Shown piece by piece: positions 53,879 through 62,381 of a stretch of 64,000 nucleotides of DNA. The DNA comes from Bog-159 sp963785255. GTDB taxonomy: Bacteria > Acidobacteriota > Terriglobia > Bryobacterales > Bryobacteraceae. A model generated the notes under the pieces. It did no database searches. It was not told the origin of the DNA and saw nothing but the letters and a program-made list of their open reading frames with translations. The stretch lies in assembly GCA_963785255.1 (NCBI GenBank), contig CAWAUR010000002.1, positions 930,001-994,000 on the forward strand, given 5' to 3'. The translations under genes and the position numbers were made by a program. The first letter of the stretch is position 1; every line of letters starts with the position of its first letter.

Positions 53879-54938
53879 TGCCGCAACTTCAACGGCCGTA
53901 GCTTCATCGATCAGCCCGAACAGTCTGAATTGGCTTCTGGGCGGCGGGGCGGCACTCGCCGCATTCGTCGCGTCCGTGATGGGCGATGAGCAGAGTGAAC
54001 GCTTGAAGAACGGGGCCGTTGGAGGAGTGGTGGGTACCTCCATCGGCGGGCTGGCCGGTCTGATAAAGGGGCAGCCGGACCTCGTGATCTTAGGCTTTTT
54101 TGGATCCGTGCTGGGCGCCACCGCGGGTTGGGTGGTCTATTTCATGCTGTCGTTGCTCGCGCCGAATCCCAAGTCCCGGACGGTACTCGATTTTATGACC
54201 GGAGGGCTGAAAGCCGTGAAGGATAGCTTGTACGTGGATAGTCCCACAACCATTATTCCCGCCTTGAATTCATGGTGCGACAACTTCATGTCGATGGCCA
54301 GAAAAGCGCAAGCAGGCCTGCTGAATATGCCTCAAGATCCGACTTGGCCTTTGTATGCGAAAGGGGCCATCGCGAGTTGGCTGACTACCGTCGTCGACAC
54401 GTTCAGTCTGGTTTTCCGCACCTTGGCCAAGAAGCCTGAGTACCAGTCGCGTGTGACGATTATCGTTTATGGTATGGCGGCGGGCAAGATCACCGGCAAA
54501 CACTGGATCCATTACGAAGGCCAGCTTATCCAATATCGTACGAACCAGGCCTTCGACGATTCGTCCATCGGTTACAAGGTGTTGACCAGACAGAGCCAGT
54601 ACGATTCGCCTTATTTCACAACGTCCAAAACCGCCCAAGACACCGGCCAGCGGCGCGCGGACGACCCCGCCTATCGTCCCTTCATCACGTTTCGGCTCAA
54701 CGACAGTGCGATCCTGGCGCTCGATTGGCCCGAGACGCTCGACGGAGGTGAAAACGATCCTTACGTCAAGGCGGCTCGCGAGTTTTTCAATCGCGACCTT
54801 TCGCCGCTGATTGCCGAGGTGCTCGACAAATGGCCCACGCCGTTGTCGGCAGTCGTGGATTTGGAACCTCTAACCGCGAATGTCCAGGCGGCCCCCACTA
54901 CCGCCGCCTCCACGACCACCGCCGCTCCTAGCAGATGA
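53871..54938 (+). CDS. Membrane-anchored protein of unknown function, coupled to the RlmN-like gene
   Basis: A TTG start at 53871 with AAAGGAG six bases ahead, overlapping the radical SAM stop by 8 bases. The 355-residue product has an N-terminal hydrophobic part with Gly-rich helices (NWLLGGGAALAAFVASVMG; VGGVVGTSIGGLAGLI; LGFFGSVLGATAGWVVYFML), then a 220-residue soluble domain: VTIIVYGMAAGKITGKHWIH, TRQSQYDSPYFTT, PFITFRLNDSAILALDWPET, and a Thr/Ala-rich tail. The FITFRLNDSAILALDW strand resembles the last strand of GAF-type sensor domains, which is only a hint. The tight coupling to an RNA-modifying enzyme is its most telling feature. Confidence 0.75.
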   Translation: MLDAATSTAVASSISPNSLNWLLGGGAALAAFVASVMGDEQSERLKNGAVGGVVGTSIGGLAGLIKGQPDLVILGFFGSVLGATAGWVVYFMLSLLAPNPKSRTVLDFMTGGLKAVKDSLYVDSPTTIIPALNSWCDNFMSMARKAQAGLLNMPQDPTWPLYAKGAIASWLTTVVDTFSLVFRTLAKKPEYQSRVTIIVYGMAAGKITGKHWIHYEGQLIQYRTNQAFDDSSIGYKVLTRQSQYDSPYFTTSKTAQDTGQRRADDPAYRPFITFRLNDSAILALDWPETLDGGENDPYVKAAREFFNRDLSPLIAEVLDKWPTPLSAVVDLEPLTANVQAAPTTAASTTTAAPSR

Positions 54939-54962
54939 TTTTTGGGGATTTCCAACTGAAGA

Positions 54963-55133
54963 AACCGCTCCCTGACGGGGTGCCCTCTGGGCCCGGCTCA
55001 GTTGCACCTCGCGAAATCATTACATCCGTTACCGAGCCGCACATTCGTTACCGAGCCGCACATTCGTTACCGAGCCGCGACCGTCAGGGAGCGGTCACTT
55101 TGCTCAGAATCCCCAAAACGGTCAAGCACCCTT
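54963..55133. repeat. Palindromic intergenic repeat, CCGCTCCCT/AGGGAGCGG family, with three tandem sub-units
   Basis: AACCGCTCCCTGACGGGGTG opens it; CATTCGTTACCGAGCCGCA occurs in tandem around 55022-55078; GCGACCGTCAGGGAGCGGTC closes it, followed by CTCAGAATCCCCAAAACGGT as at 21330. Confidence 0.8.
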
Positions 55134-55171
55134 GCAGCCAGCACCGGGCGCCGCTCGGTCCCCGCACCGTT

Positions 55172-55177
55172 TACAAT
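55172..55177 (+). promoter_or_regulatory. Candidate -10 TACAAT six bases before the DsbA-like start
   Basis: TACAAT ends six bases before the ATG at 55184, so the transcript may begin at or next to the start codon. Confidence 0.4.
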
Positions 55178-55183
55178 AAAGAA

Positions 55184-56104
55184 ATGAGCAAAAGCTGTCT
55201 GCGCGCTCTCGCCATTGCCGCGCTATACGTTTTGGGAGCCGCCCTGATCTGCGCTCAGGACTGGACCACCCTCGAATCCCTGCCCGGCATCGACATGAGC
55301 GGTCTCTCGCCGGCGCAAAAGACGACGGCCCTGAAACTGATGCGCGCCCGCGGCTGTTCCTGCGGCTGCAACATGAAAGTCGCGGAATGCCGTGTGAAGG
55401 ATCCGAATTGCTCTTACAGCCGGGGCTTGGCGGCGGTTATCATCACCTCCCTGAAAGCCGGCAAGAGCGAGCAGGAAGTTCTGGCCGACGTGGAAGCTTC
55501 ACCGCTGGCGCATCCTCCGCAGCACAAACTGCTCGAGGACCCACTCGAAATTCCCACCGCGGGCGCGCCTGAAACCGGACCCGACAATGCCGTCGTCACG
55601 CTGGTGGAATTCTCGGATTTCCAGTGCCCTTATTGCTATCTGGCCACACCCGAATTGCACGCGGTGTTAGATGCGTATCCCAAGCAGGTGCGGCTTTTCT
55701 TCAAGCAGTTTCCGCTGGATATTCATTCGCAGGCCGCGCTGGCCGCCGCCGCCGCGGTGGCCGCGCAGAAGCAAGGCAAATTCTGGCAGATGCACGACGC
55801 CCTGTTTGCCAGCCATCACGATCTGCGCCGCCCCACAATTCTAGCGCTGGCTTCTGCCCTCGGCCTGAATATGCAGCAGTTCGAAGCCGATCTGGATTCG
55901 CCCGAAATCCGCAAGGCCGTGGAGCATGATATGGAAGACGGCAGCAGCGTAGGCGTCATGAGCACGCCGACGCTCTTCATCGACGGCCAGCATTATAACG
56001 GCGCCATCAAACTGGACGCCCTGAAGCCCATACTGGAAGCCGAACTCAAGCATCCGGCGAGCGCCAAGAAGAGCGCTTCCGCGCCCACCGGCGTTTCCCG
56101 CTAA
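55184..56104 (+). CDS. Exported DsbA-like thioredoxin-fold protein with Cys-rich N-domain
   Basis: Start at the ATG at 55184; the open frame upstream is repeat DNA. The signal peptide spans LRALAIAALYVLGAALICAQ. Residues about 35-105 form a Cys-rich region (RARGCSCGCNMKVAECRVKD, then NCSYSRGLA). The C-terminal 180 residues are DsbA/DsbC-type thioredoxin: VTLVEFSDFQCPYCYLATPE with the CPYC redox site, FPLDIHSQAALAAAAAVAAQ, and the cis-Pro loop GVMSTPTLFIDG. It would catalyse disulfide formation or exchange in the periplasm. The N-terminal CSCGC module is seen with thioredoxins in Acidobacteriota and may bind metal. Confidence 0.9.
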   Translation: MSKSCLRALAIAALYVLGAALICAQDWTTLESLPGIDMSGLSPAQKTTALKLMRARGCSCGCNMKVAECRVKDPNCSYSRGLAAVIITSLKAGKSEQEVLADVEASPLAHPPQHKLLEDPLEIPTAGAPETGPDNAVVTLVEFSDFQCPYCYLATPELHAVLDAYPKQVRLFFKQFPLDIHSQAALAAAAAVAAQKQGKFWQMHDALFASHHDLRRPTILALASALGLNMQQFEADLDSPEIRKAVEHDMEDGSSVGVMSTPTLFIDGQHYNGAIKLDALKPILEAELKHPASAKKSASAPTGVSR

Positions 56105-56117
56105 GCCCCCATCGCAC

Positions 56118-56726
56118 GTGATCAAGACCGTCATTTTCGACATGGGGAAGGTGCTCATCCCCTTCGATTTTTCGCGCGGCTACCTCGCTATGGAAAAGTT
56201 CTGCAATTATCCCGCCGCGGAAATCCCCAAGCGTATCGCTTCCACCGACCTCGTGCACCGCTTCGAAACCGGCCTGGTTGAGCCAACCGATTTCGTGGAG
56301 CAACTCAGCCGCATCCTCGATCTGCGCGTCAGCTTCGATCAGTTCTGCGAAATCTGGAGCAGCATCTTTCTGCCCGATACGCTGGTGCCCGAGAGCTTGC
56401 TGGCAGGCATCCGCGAGCGCTACCGCATGCTGGTGCTTTCGAACACCAACGCCCTGCATTTCGCCATGGTGCGGCGCAGTTATCCCATGCTGCGCCACTT
56501 CCACGATCTGGTGCTATCTTACGAAGTGAAAGCCATGAAGCCGTCGCCCGCCATCTACCACGCGGCCATCGAGCGCGCGGGCTGCCGGCCGGAAGAGTGC
56601 TTTTTTACGGACGATATCCCGGCGTATGTGGAAGCCGCCCGCCGCGAGGGCATCGACGCCGTCAGGTTTGAGTCGTGCGCGCAGCTTGAGCGCGATCTTG
56701 CGGCACGCGGAATTCGCTGGTCATGA
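56118..56726 (+). CDS. HAD-superfamily phosphatase, YihX-like
   Basis: A 202-residue HAD-IA hydrolase with GTG start at 56118, 13 bases after the DsbA-like stop. Motif I is VIFDMGKVLIPFD (nucleophile Asp; the usual second Asp replaced by Gly, as in YihX-type enzymes), motif II LVLSNTNALH, motif III KAMKPSPAIYHAAI, motif IV CFFTDDIPAYVEAARREGI. The cap is a four-helix type. Family members dephosphorylate sugar phosphates or nucleotides. It overlaps the YkgJ-type gene by four bases. Confidence 0.9.
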   Translation: MIKTVIFDMGKVLIPFDFSRGYLAMEKFCNYPAAEIPKRIASTDLVHRFETGLVEPTDFVEQLSRILDLRVSFDQFCEIWSSIFLPDTLVPESLLAGIRERYRMLVLSNTNALHFAMVRRSYPMLRHFHDLVLSYEVKAMKPSPAIYHAAIERAGCRPEECFFTDDIPAYVEAARREGIDAVRFESCAQLERDLAARGIRWS

Positions 56727-57229
56727 TTACGGATTTAGTGCAAATCAAGCGCCTGGGCGAGAAGAAGCGGCCCGAAAACATGCGCTTCCGCGTGTATATC
56801 AAGAACCATTCCTTCTCCGATCTGAAGCTGCGCCGCATCGCCGAAGGAATTCAGGAACAGATCGATTGCACCGAATGCGCAAACTGTTGCCGGGTGGCCA
56901 CCACCGGCATCACAGACCGTGACTTTGGCCGGCTGTCGCGCTATCTGGGCATCACCCCCGCCGCGTTTCGCTCCGGCTATACCGTCCATGACGAGTGGGA
57001 TGGCACGATCCTGCGCCGCCATCCCGACGGCGCTTGTGTGTTCCTGGAAGGCAATCTATGTTCGGTCTACGAGGCGCGCCCGGATACCTGCCAGCGATTC
57101 CCACACCTGGTGCGCGGCAACGGCTCCATCGCCAGCCGCATGTGGCAGTTTGTGGATCGCGCCGAGTACTGTCCTATCGTCTACAATTCGATGGAAGCGT
57201 TCAAGGACTTCACTCGCTTTCGCCGGTAG
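56723..57229 (+). CDS. YkgJ-type cysteine-cluster protein
   Basis: A 168-residue cytosolic protein of the zinc/iron-chelating YkgJ (CxxCxxCC) group. Motif DCTECANCCRVATTGIT at about residue 50, then GACVFLEGNLCSVYEARPDTCQRFPH with three more Cys, and ABC-like EYCPIVYN at the C-terminus: all eight Cys of the family are present. A Lys-rich first 40 residues (KRLGEKKRPENMRFRVYIKN) precede. Overlapping the phosphatase by ATGA, it is probably co-transcribed with it. Function of the family is unsettled; metal binding is the safe statement. Confidence 0.88.
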   Translation: MITDLVQIKRLGEKKRPENMRFRVYIKNHSFSDLKLRRIAEGIQEQIDCTECANCCRVATTGITDRDFGRLSRYLGITPAAFRSGYTVHDEWDGTILRRHPDGACVFLEGNLCSVYEARPDTCQRFPHLVRGNGSIASRMWQFVDRAEYCPIVYNSMEAFKDFTRFRR

Positions 57230-57241
57230 ATCGTCCGGGGG

Positions 57242-57328
57242 ACTAGGGGCTGGGGACTAGGGGTTGGGGGAGCGCGGCCGTTTCCGCTGCAACTACTCCC
57301 TAACCCCAATCCCTAGCCCCCTAGCCCC
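57242..57328. repeat. Imperfect inverted repeat between convergent genes
   Basis: GGGGCTGGGGACTAGGGGTT (from 57246) faces AACCCCAATCCCTAGCCCCC (from 57302), about 22 of 25 positions paired with one gap. The arms are themselves made of tandem CTAGGGG/CCCCTAG units. It separates the YkgJ-type gene from the ADOP gene and may end both transcripts. Confidence 0.7.
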
Positions 57329-57348
57329 GCTGTTATCTAGCCCCGCAG

Positions 57349-60081
57349 TTACTCCTCCCGCAACGCCACCATCGGATCGATGCGCATCGAACGCCGCGCC
57401 GGCACGTAGCACGCCAGCAGCGCCAGCGACGCCAGCAGCAGTGGCGCGCCCACCAGCAACACCGGATCTGCCCCCTTCACCGACGCCACCCAGGCGAACA
57501 TATCTCCCATCGCGCGCATCCCCGCCCAGGCGAACGCCAGGCCGACAACCGCGCCCACCGTAACCAGCACCGCGCCTTCCTTCATCACCAACCCCAGCAC
57601 GTCGCCCTTCTGCGCGCCCAATGCCAGCCGGATGCCGATCTCGTGGCCGCGCTGCGCCACCGAGTACGCTGTCACGCCCGCCAGCCCCACCGCGGCCAGG
57701 ATCATGCCGAACACTCCCAGCAGACCGTACGTCCAGGATGCCCCCTTCAATGCGGCCATGAACTGCGCAATATGTTCAGCCATGCTGTGCGCGTTGAACG
57801 GCGTGACGCTGGGATCGATTGCGGAGATCTCGCGGCGCACCGCGCTGATGGCGTCCACGCCGGGCTTGGCGCGCAGCATCAACGTGACGCCGCGCAGGGA
57901 GGGCTGCGCGTAGTCGGCCGCGCGCAACGGGAAGTAGATGGCCGGATGCTTCTTACTGCTCACGATGTCTTCGGTGACATCATGCACCACTCCCACGACT
58001 TCGTACACCTGGCGCCCCTGCGCGATCATCCCGGGGCGATGATCGATGGTGCCGGGCCAGGCCCCGTAGTTGCCGGAGGACTCCGCATTCCCGATTTCGA
58101 TGCGCCGCCTCAGAATATCCTGCCCGTTCCAGTATTGACGCACAAGTTGCTCGCTGACGATTACGTTGGCCGCGCCGCCCACCTCATCCTGCTGACGAAA
58201 GCCGCGGCCGGCCAGGATCTTAATGCCCGCCGTTTCGAAGTAGTTGCGGCCTACCACATGTTTGCGCGCCCAGCTAAGCTCTTGCGATTTGCCGGCCGAT
58301 CCGCCTGGAGTCGCGAACGTCACGCCGTTGTTCCCATCCACGGCCACCGGGAGCGTATCGGTGAGGCAAGCGGCGGTGATGGAAGGCAGCCTCTCGACGC
58401 GCTCGAGCAACTTCTCGAAGAAGTCCTGCGCGCGATCGGCGGAATATCCGTCGCGCACCGGATCGAGAGAGATCAGGTAAAGGTTTCGAGGATTGAAGCC
58501 CTCCTGGACGCCCAAGGTGCTCTGTATCCCGAACCCCATGTATCCGGTAAGCAGCAGCAAGGTGAGCGACGCGGCCATCTGGCAAAGCACCAGCCCGTTG
58601 CGCAGGCTCAAACGGCGAAACTTGCGCAACTGCACATTGCCGCCTTCTTTCAGGGCGGGCAGCAGGCTGGGGCGCGTGGCCTGCAGCGCGGGCGCGAGTC
58701 CGAACGCCACGCCGGTGATTACCGTCAGCGCGAAGGTGAACAGCAGGGCGCGCCAGTCCGGATTGAGATCCAGGGCAATGGGGATGGGAAACGGCATGCG
58801 CAACTGCGACATCAGGTGCATCAGCCACATACACAGCGGGAACGCCGGCACGGCGGCGCCCAAGGCCAGCAGCATACTCTCGGTCAGCAATTGGCGGATG
58901 AGGCGGGCACGCCCCGCGCCCAGGGCCAGGCGCACCGCGATCTCTTTGCGCCGCTCCGCCGCGCGCGCCAGCATCATGTTGGCCACGTTGGCGCAGGCGA
59001 TCAGCAGCACCATGCCGCCCATCACCAGCAGGAAATCCCGGAAAAACGGCATGTCCTGTTTGCGGATGGGAATTACTCTGCCCGCGCTCAGCAGCAGCAC
59101 ACGCGGGCCCTTTTGGTTCCTGGCGGCCTCGCCGTACGACTGCTCCATCTGCTGCGCGACGGCGTCCAATTCGGCTTCGGCGGCCGTCTCGGTCACGCCT
59201 GGCCGCAGCCGTCCCGCAACCTGGAATATGTTCAGGTCGCGGCGCTCCAGCGCACCATCCGCCAATTCCGGCGTCAGACGCGCATCCACCGTGACCGGCA
59301 GCCACACGTCGGCGGCAAACAAAGCGGGCGATGCGCCAAGAAAATCCCTCGGGCCAACGCCAATGATGGTGGACGCATATCCGTTAATGCGCAGCGATTT
59401 CCCGACGATGGCCGGATCGGAGCCCAGATGCTCCCGCCAGTAACGGTCGCTGACGACCACGGCGGGCGCACGGCCCGGCTGTTCGTAAGACTGGTCGAAG
59501 AAGCAGCCCATGGCCGGATGGATGCCCAAGGTCGTAAAGTACGATGGCGTCACCAGGTGGCCCCAGGTGCGCTCGGTATGCCCACCGGCCGAAATGCCGA
59601 ACGGCACCGGCGCCACATAAGCGAAGGTGGACGAAAACAGATCGTCCAATTGGCGGTAGCGCTGGTACGCGGGGTACGACGAGGGCGCCTGGATCGCGAC
59701 CAATTCATTGGGGCGAGGCACGCCCGGCAGATCGCGCAGCATGCCGTTCAATTCGCTGTACGCGCAGGTGGCGATCGAGATGCCCAAGCTGAGCGAGATC
59801 AGGGCCACCGCCGCGAATCCCGGCGACGCACGCAGCATGCGCAGCCCATAGCGAATATCCTGGCGCAATTCCGCCAGATGCTCGGCGGGCACGCGCCAGG
59901 CTAGATCCAGCAGCAGCCGCACGAGCCCCAGCAGGCCGTGGCGCTGCCAGATCTCTTCGATAGCCTGTTCGGTGGTTTCGAGCAACTCGTCACCGTAGGC
60001 GGCCTTGAATTCGTAAGGAAACGCCGCAGCTAACGCGCGGTATAGCCGCAGCCCGAGAGTGGCGGGCTTGTGCGATGTCAT
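57349..60081 (-). CDS. ADOP-type ABC permease with N-terminal extension (MacB/FtsX-like)
   Basis: A 910-residue relative of the permease at 33604, of the long subtype with an 80-residue N-terminal cytoplasmic domain (GLRLYRALAAAFPYEFKAAY, ELLETTEQAIEEIWQRHGLL) before the usual ELRQDIRYGLRMLRASPGFA. Half 1 has VALISLSLGISIATCAYSEL, a periplasmic domain with VVVSDRYWREHLGSDPAIVG, and FtsX helices from LVMGGMVLLIACANVANMML. Half 2 ends in PARRSMRIDPMVALREE. Long-subtype members usually sit next to a PadR-type repressor; none is in the flanks here. Substrate unknown; efflux or envelope maintenance is inferred from MacB. Confidence 0.92.
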   Translation of the reverse strand: MTSHKPATLGLRLYRALAAAFPYEFKAAYGDELLETTEQAIEEIWQRHGLLGLVRLLLDLAWRVPAEHLAELRQDIRYGLRMLRASPGFAAVALISLSLGISIATCAYSELNGMLRDLPGVPRPNELVAIQAPSSYPAYQRYRQLDDLFSSTFAYVAPVPFGISAGGHTERTWGHLVTPSYFTTLGIHPAMGCFFDQSYEQPGRAPAVVVSDRYWREHLGSDPAIVGKSLRINGYASTIIGVGPRDFLGASPALFAADVWLPVTVDARLTPELADGALERRDLNIFQVAGRLRPGVTETAAEAELDAVAQQMEQSYGEAARNQKGPRVLLLSAGRVIPIRKQDMPFFRDFLLVMGGMVLLIACANVANMMLARAAERRKEIAVRLALGAGRARLIRQLLTESMLLALGAAVPAFPLCMWLMHLMSQLRMPFPIPIALDLNPDWRALLFTFALTVITGVAFGLAPALQATRPSLLPALKEGGNVQLRKFRRLSLRNGLVLCQMAASLTLLLLTGYMGFGIQSTLGVQEGFNPRNLYLISLDPVRDGYSADRAQDFFEKLLERVERLPSITAACLTDTLPVAVDGNNGVTFATPGGSAGKSQELSWARKHVVGRNYFETAGIKILAGRGFRQQDEVGGAANVIVSEQLVRQYWNGQDILRRRIEIGNAESSGNYGAWPGTIDHRPGMIAQGRQVYEVVGVVHDVTEDIVSSKKHPAIYFPLRAADYAQPSLRGVTLMLRAKPGVDAISAVRREISAIDPSVTPFNAHSMAEHIAQFMAALKGASWTYGLLGVFGMILAAVGLAGVTAYSVAQRGHEIGIRLALGAQKGDVLGLVMKEGAVLVTVGAVVGLAFAWAGMRAMGDMFAWVASVKGADPVLLVGAPLLLASLALLACYVPARRSMRIDPMVALREE

Positions 60082-60168
60082 GATCCCACGTTTCTTTTCC
60101 CGCGCTCCCTGGGCGACATATAGATATCGATTGATATATAGATCGCCCGAGATTGGAAGTCAAGGTCT

Positions 60169-60681
60169 GGTGGGGCAGACGATCGTTTTTCGTCGTCTGC
60201 CGCCTGCTAACTAAGCCATGGCGGACCACAAACAACGATGGTCCGCCCAGGTCCGCCCCACTGGTCGCTTTCCGCCAGCGCCAGCCGGTCAAGGTCTTGG
60301 TGGGGCAGACGATCGTTTTTCGTCGTCTGCCACCTGCTAAGCCATGGCGGACCACAAACAACGATGGTCCGCCCCACTTAGGAGGTAGGATTTACCCCAG
60401 CGCCAGCCGGTCAAGGTCTTGGTGGGGCAGACGATCGTTTTTTGTCGTCTGCCACCTGCTAAGCCATGGCGGACCACAAACAACGATGGTCCGCCCCACT
60501 TAGGAGGTAGGATTTACCCCAGCGCCAGCCAGTCAAGGTCTTGGTGGGGCAGACGATCGTTTTTCGTCGTCTGCCGCCTGCTAACTAAGCCATGGCGGAC
60601 CACAAACAACGATGGTCCGCCCAGGTCCGCCCCACTGGGAGGTAGGAATATGAGGAAAGTTGGTTTACCCCAGCGCCAGCC
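60169..60681. repeat. Four-unit tandem array of GTGGGGCAG-family repeats
   Basis: Units begin at 60169, 60299, 60421 and 60543 (spacing 130, 122, 122). Each holds two hairpins: GGCAGACGA with TCGTCTGCC, and GGCGGACCA with TGGTCCGCC. Three units end with the sequence TTTACCCCAGCGCCAGCC, which in the last unit is the 3' end of the BNR gene, so unit duplication copied the end of that gene. Units 1 and 4 share a CCCAGGTCCGCCCCACT variant that units 2 and 3 lack. Confidence 0.92.
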
Positions 60682-61816
60682 AACCCAGCGCGCCGCGCGT
60701 GGCCACCCGGGAAATCGGCCGGTCGACCGACGGATCCCAGGGCCGCTCGCTCAGAACCATCGGACCGGAGAACGTAGCACCCCGATCGTAGGACACCGCC
60801 ATCGCCAGATCGACCAGCAAATCGCCGCCGGGTGCCTTGGGTCCGAACTCGTAAAATGCGCAGCAGATCTCGCCGCCCGCCGTCACGATCAAGTGCGGCT
60901 GAAACTCGTGTTGGCCGGGCGTGGTATCGCGCACCAGAGGCTCGCCGGCCACGGGGCCCTGCCATGTGCGGCCGCCATCGAGCGAGCGGCGGCGGTAAAT
61001 GCGCGCACGGCCCTCGCGGTCGTCGGCCCACACGCAGAGAGCCACCCCGTCATCCGCGATGCAGGTCGCCGGGGCGGTCTCCGGCAAACCTTCCCGGGCC
61101 CCCACAATCCCCTCGGCCACCGTTACGGGCGCGTTGAACGACTCTCCGCCATCCGTGGAATGCACCGCCAGAATGCCGCAAGCCGACGGTCCGGTCATCC
61201 AGATCACATGCACCGTACCGTATTTATCCACCAGCACTTCCGGATTGAAGCACAAACCTGGGAACAGCGGACCCGGCCGCGCGCGCCCTTGCCCGCTCCA
61301 ATCTTTTCCGCCGATCGATCGTGCAAAGCACAGGCTATTGCCCATATCCGCGGCCACATAGATGTTTCCGCGATGGGGACTCGACGGATTCAGGTCGGTG
61401 ACAAGGGAGTAGCAACACTCGGCGGCCCCGCGCAGCACCACCTCGGGCGCGGTCCAGTGAATCCCTCCATCCGCCGAGCGATAGATCGCCAGGGAGGCGC
61501 GCGAGCGGTCCGGATCGAGCGCCAGCGCGGCCAGGTTCAAGCCGCCATGCGCGTCCATCGCCAGCACCGGCCCCACCACGCCGGCCCAATCCCTATCCAC
61601 GGGAAACGGCCAGGATTCCCGCCACGAAGCGCCGCCATCGAAGCTGATGCGGGCCGAAATCGCCGGGGCGCCATCCGGCAAGGCGATCTCCTCCACCCCC
61701 ACGATGTGCTGTGGATCGAGCGGGTTGACGAGCAGCGCGGACGCATTCCGCGCGGCGGCGGTTCCGTCGCGGCTGGGGATGTGTTTGCGGTCTACGTGCG
61801 GTTCCGTCATAGGCAC
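60665..61816 (-). CDS. BNR/Asp-box (sialidase-like) propeller protein
   Basis: A 383-residue propeller with five Asp boxes: SFDGGASW, SADGGIHW, STDGGESF, SLDGGRTW and SYDRGATF. The C-terminal part has CVWADDREGRARIYRRR and HEFQPHLIVTAGGEICCAFY. Without the sialidase Arg triad and Tyr/Glu nucleophile being identifiable, I call it sialidase-like fold only. No signal peptide is visible (MPMTEPHVDRKHIPSRDGTA), unlike most family members in this window. Start GTG at 61816 or ATG at 61810; neither has a ribosome binding site. Its 3' end is part of the adjacent tandem array. Confidence 0.82.
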   Translation of the reverse strand: MPMTEPHVDRKHIPSRDGTAAARNASALLVNPLDPQHIVGVEEIALPDGAPAISARISFDGGASWRESWPFPVDRDWAGVVGPVLAMDAHGGLNLAALALDPDRSRASLAIYRSADGGIHWTAPEVVLRGAAECCYSLVTDLNPSSPHRGNIYVAADMGNSLCFARSIGGKDWSGQGRARPGPLFPGLCFNPEVLVDKYGTVHVIWMTGPSACGILAVHSTDGGESFNAPVTVAEGIVGAREGLPETAPATCIADDGVALCVWADDREGRARIYRRRSLDGGRTWQGPVAGEPLVRDTTPGQHEFQPHLIVTAGGEICCAFYEFGPKAPGGDLLVDLAMAVSYDRGATFSGPMVLSERPWDPSVDRPISRVATRGALGWLALG

Positions 61817-62381
61817 CCGGCCGTCTTAACTACATTGTGACGCAAAATGGGCAATTACTGCTCTATTGTGGGTGCAGCCGGGGGGTTGTCGCAATTGGAG
61901 CGTAGCTTATTGTAAATTCAGGAGATGCTTAAATCTCGGCGGGCCGATTGTTAACCTTTTGGGATTTGTCTGACAACTCTCGGCCATAACCCTACCCTGC
62001 ATAGTACTACTGGCGGCAAGCGCGTTCGATTCCCGTTAGCGCTACCATGTTTTCATAGAGTTACGGACGCTGGGTGACCACGGGTGGCCACGCGCAACGC
62101 GCCTGAAAACAGTTCCCCAAGATTTTCACGTTACCGCCTGACGTTACCGTCCGTGTTTCCGGCCTGTCGAACCATGGCCGGGCCGCACCAAAGGCGCCAC
62201 CCGTCTCGCGCCACGTTCGCCCACGTTGAGCCGGTAGCGTCCGCAGCGACCAATGTTGCGGCGGGTTCAGCGGACGCGCCCAAGGCCGAAAAGCCCAGTT
62301 CTGGGCAGAGTGTGACGATCCGGATTTTCCGGGTTTTTCGGGGCTGGACGCCGATACGCCGAGGGGCTTACCTTAGAAGGC
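61817..62381. other. Intergenic region between divergent genes, no gene seen
   Basis: This 565-base gap should hold the promoters of the BNR gene and the beta-lactamase-like gene. Candidate elements such as TTGTAAATTC near 61911 are too weak to call. A frame at 62084 overlapping the next gene's start looks non-coding. Confidence 0.4.

Noticed and set aside
54935..55183. N-terminal extension of the DsbA-like protein
   Set aside because: The open frame runs through a dispersed repeat; the ATG at 55184 is followed directly by a normal signal peptide.
57643..59904. 753-codon plus-strand ORF opposite the ADOP gene
   Set aside because: Exactly antisense to a well-supported permease; composition is Arg/His/Gln-rich, as expected from the complement of a GC-rich gene, and no domain is visible.
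60169..60681. CRISPR array
   Set aside because: Units are 122-130 bases and nearly identical throughout; there are no unique spacers and no cas genes nearby.
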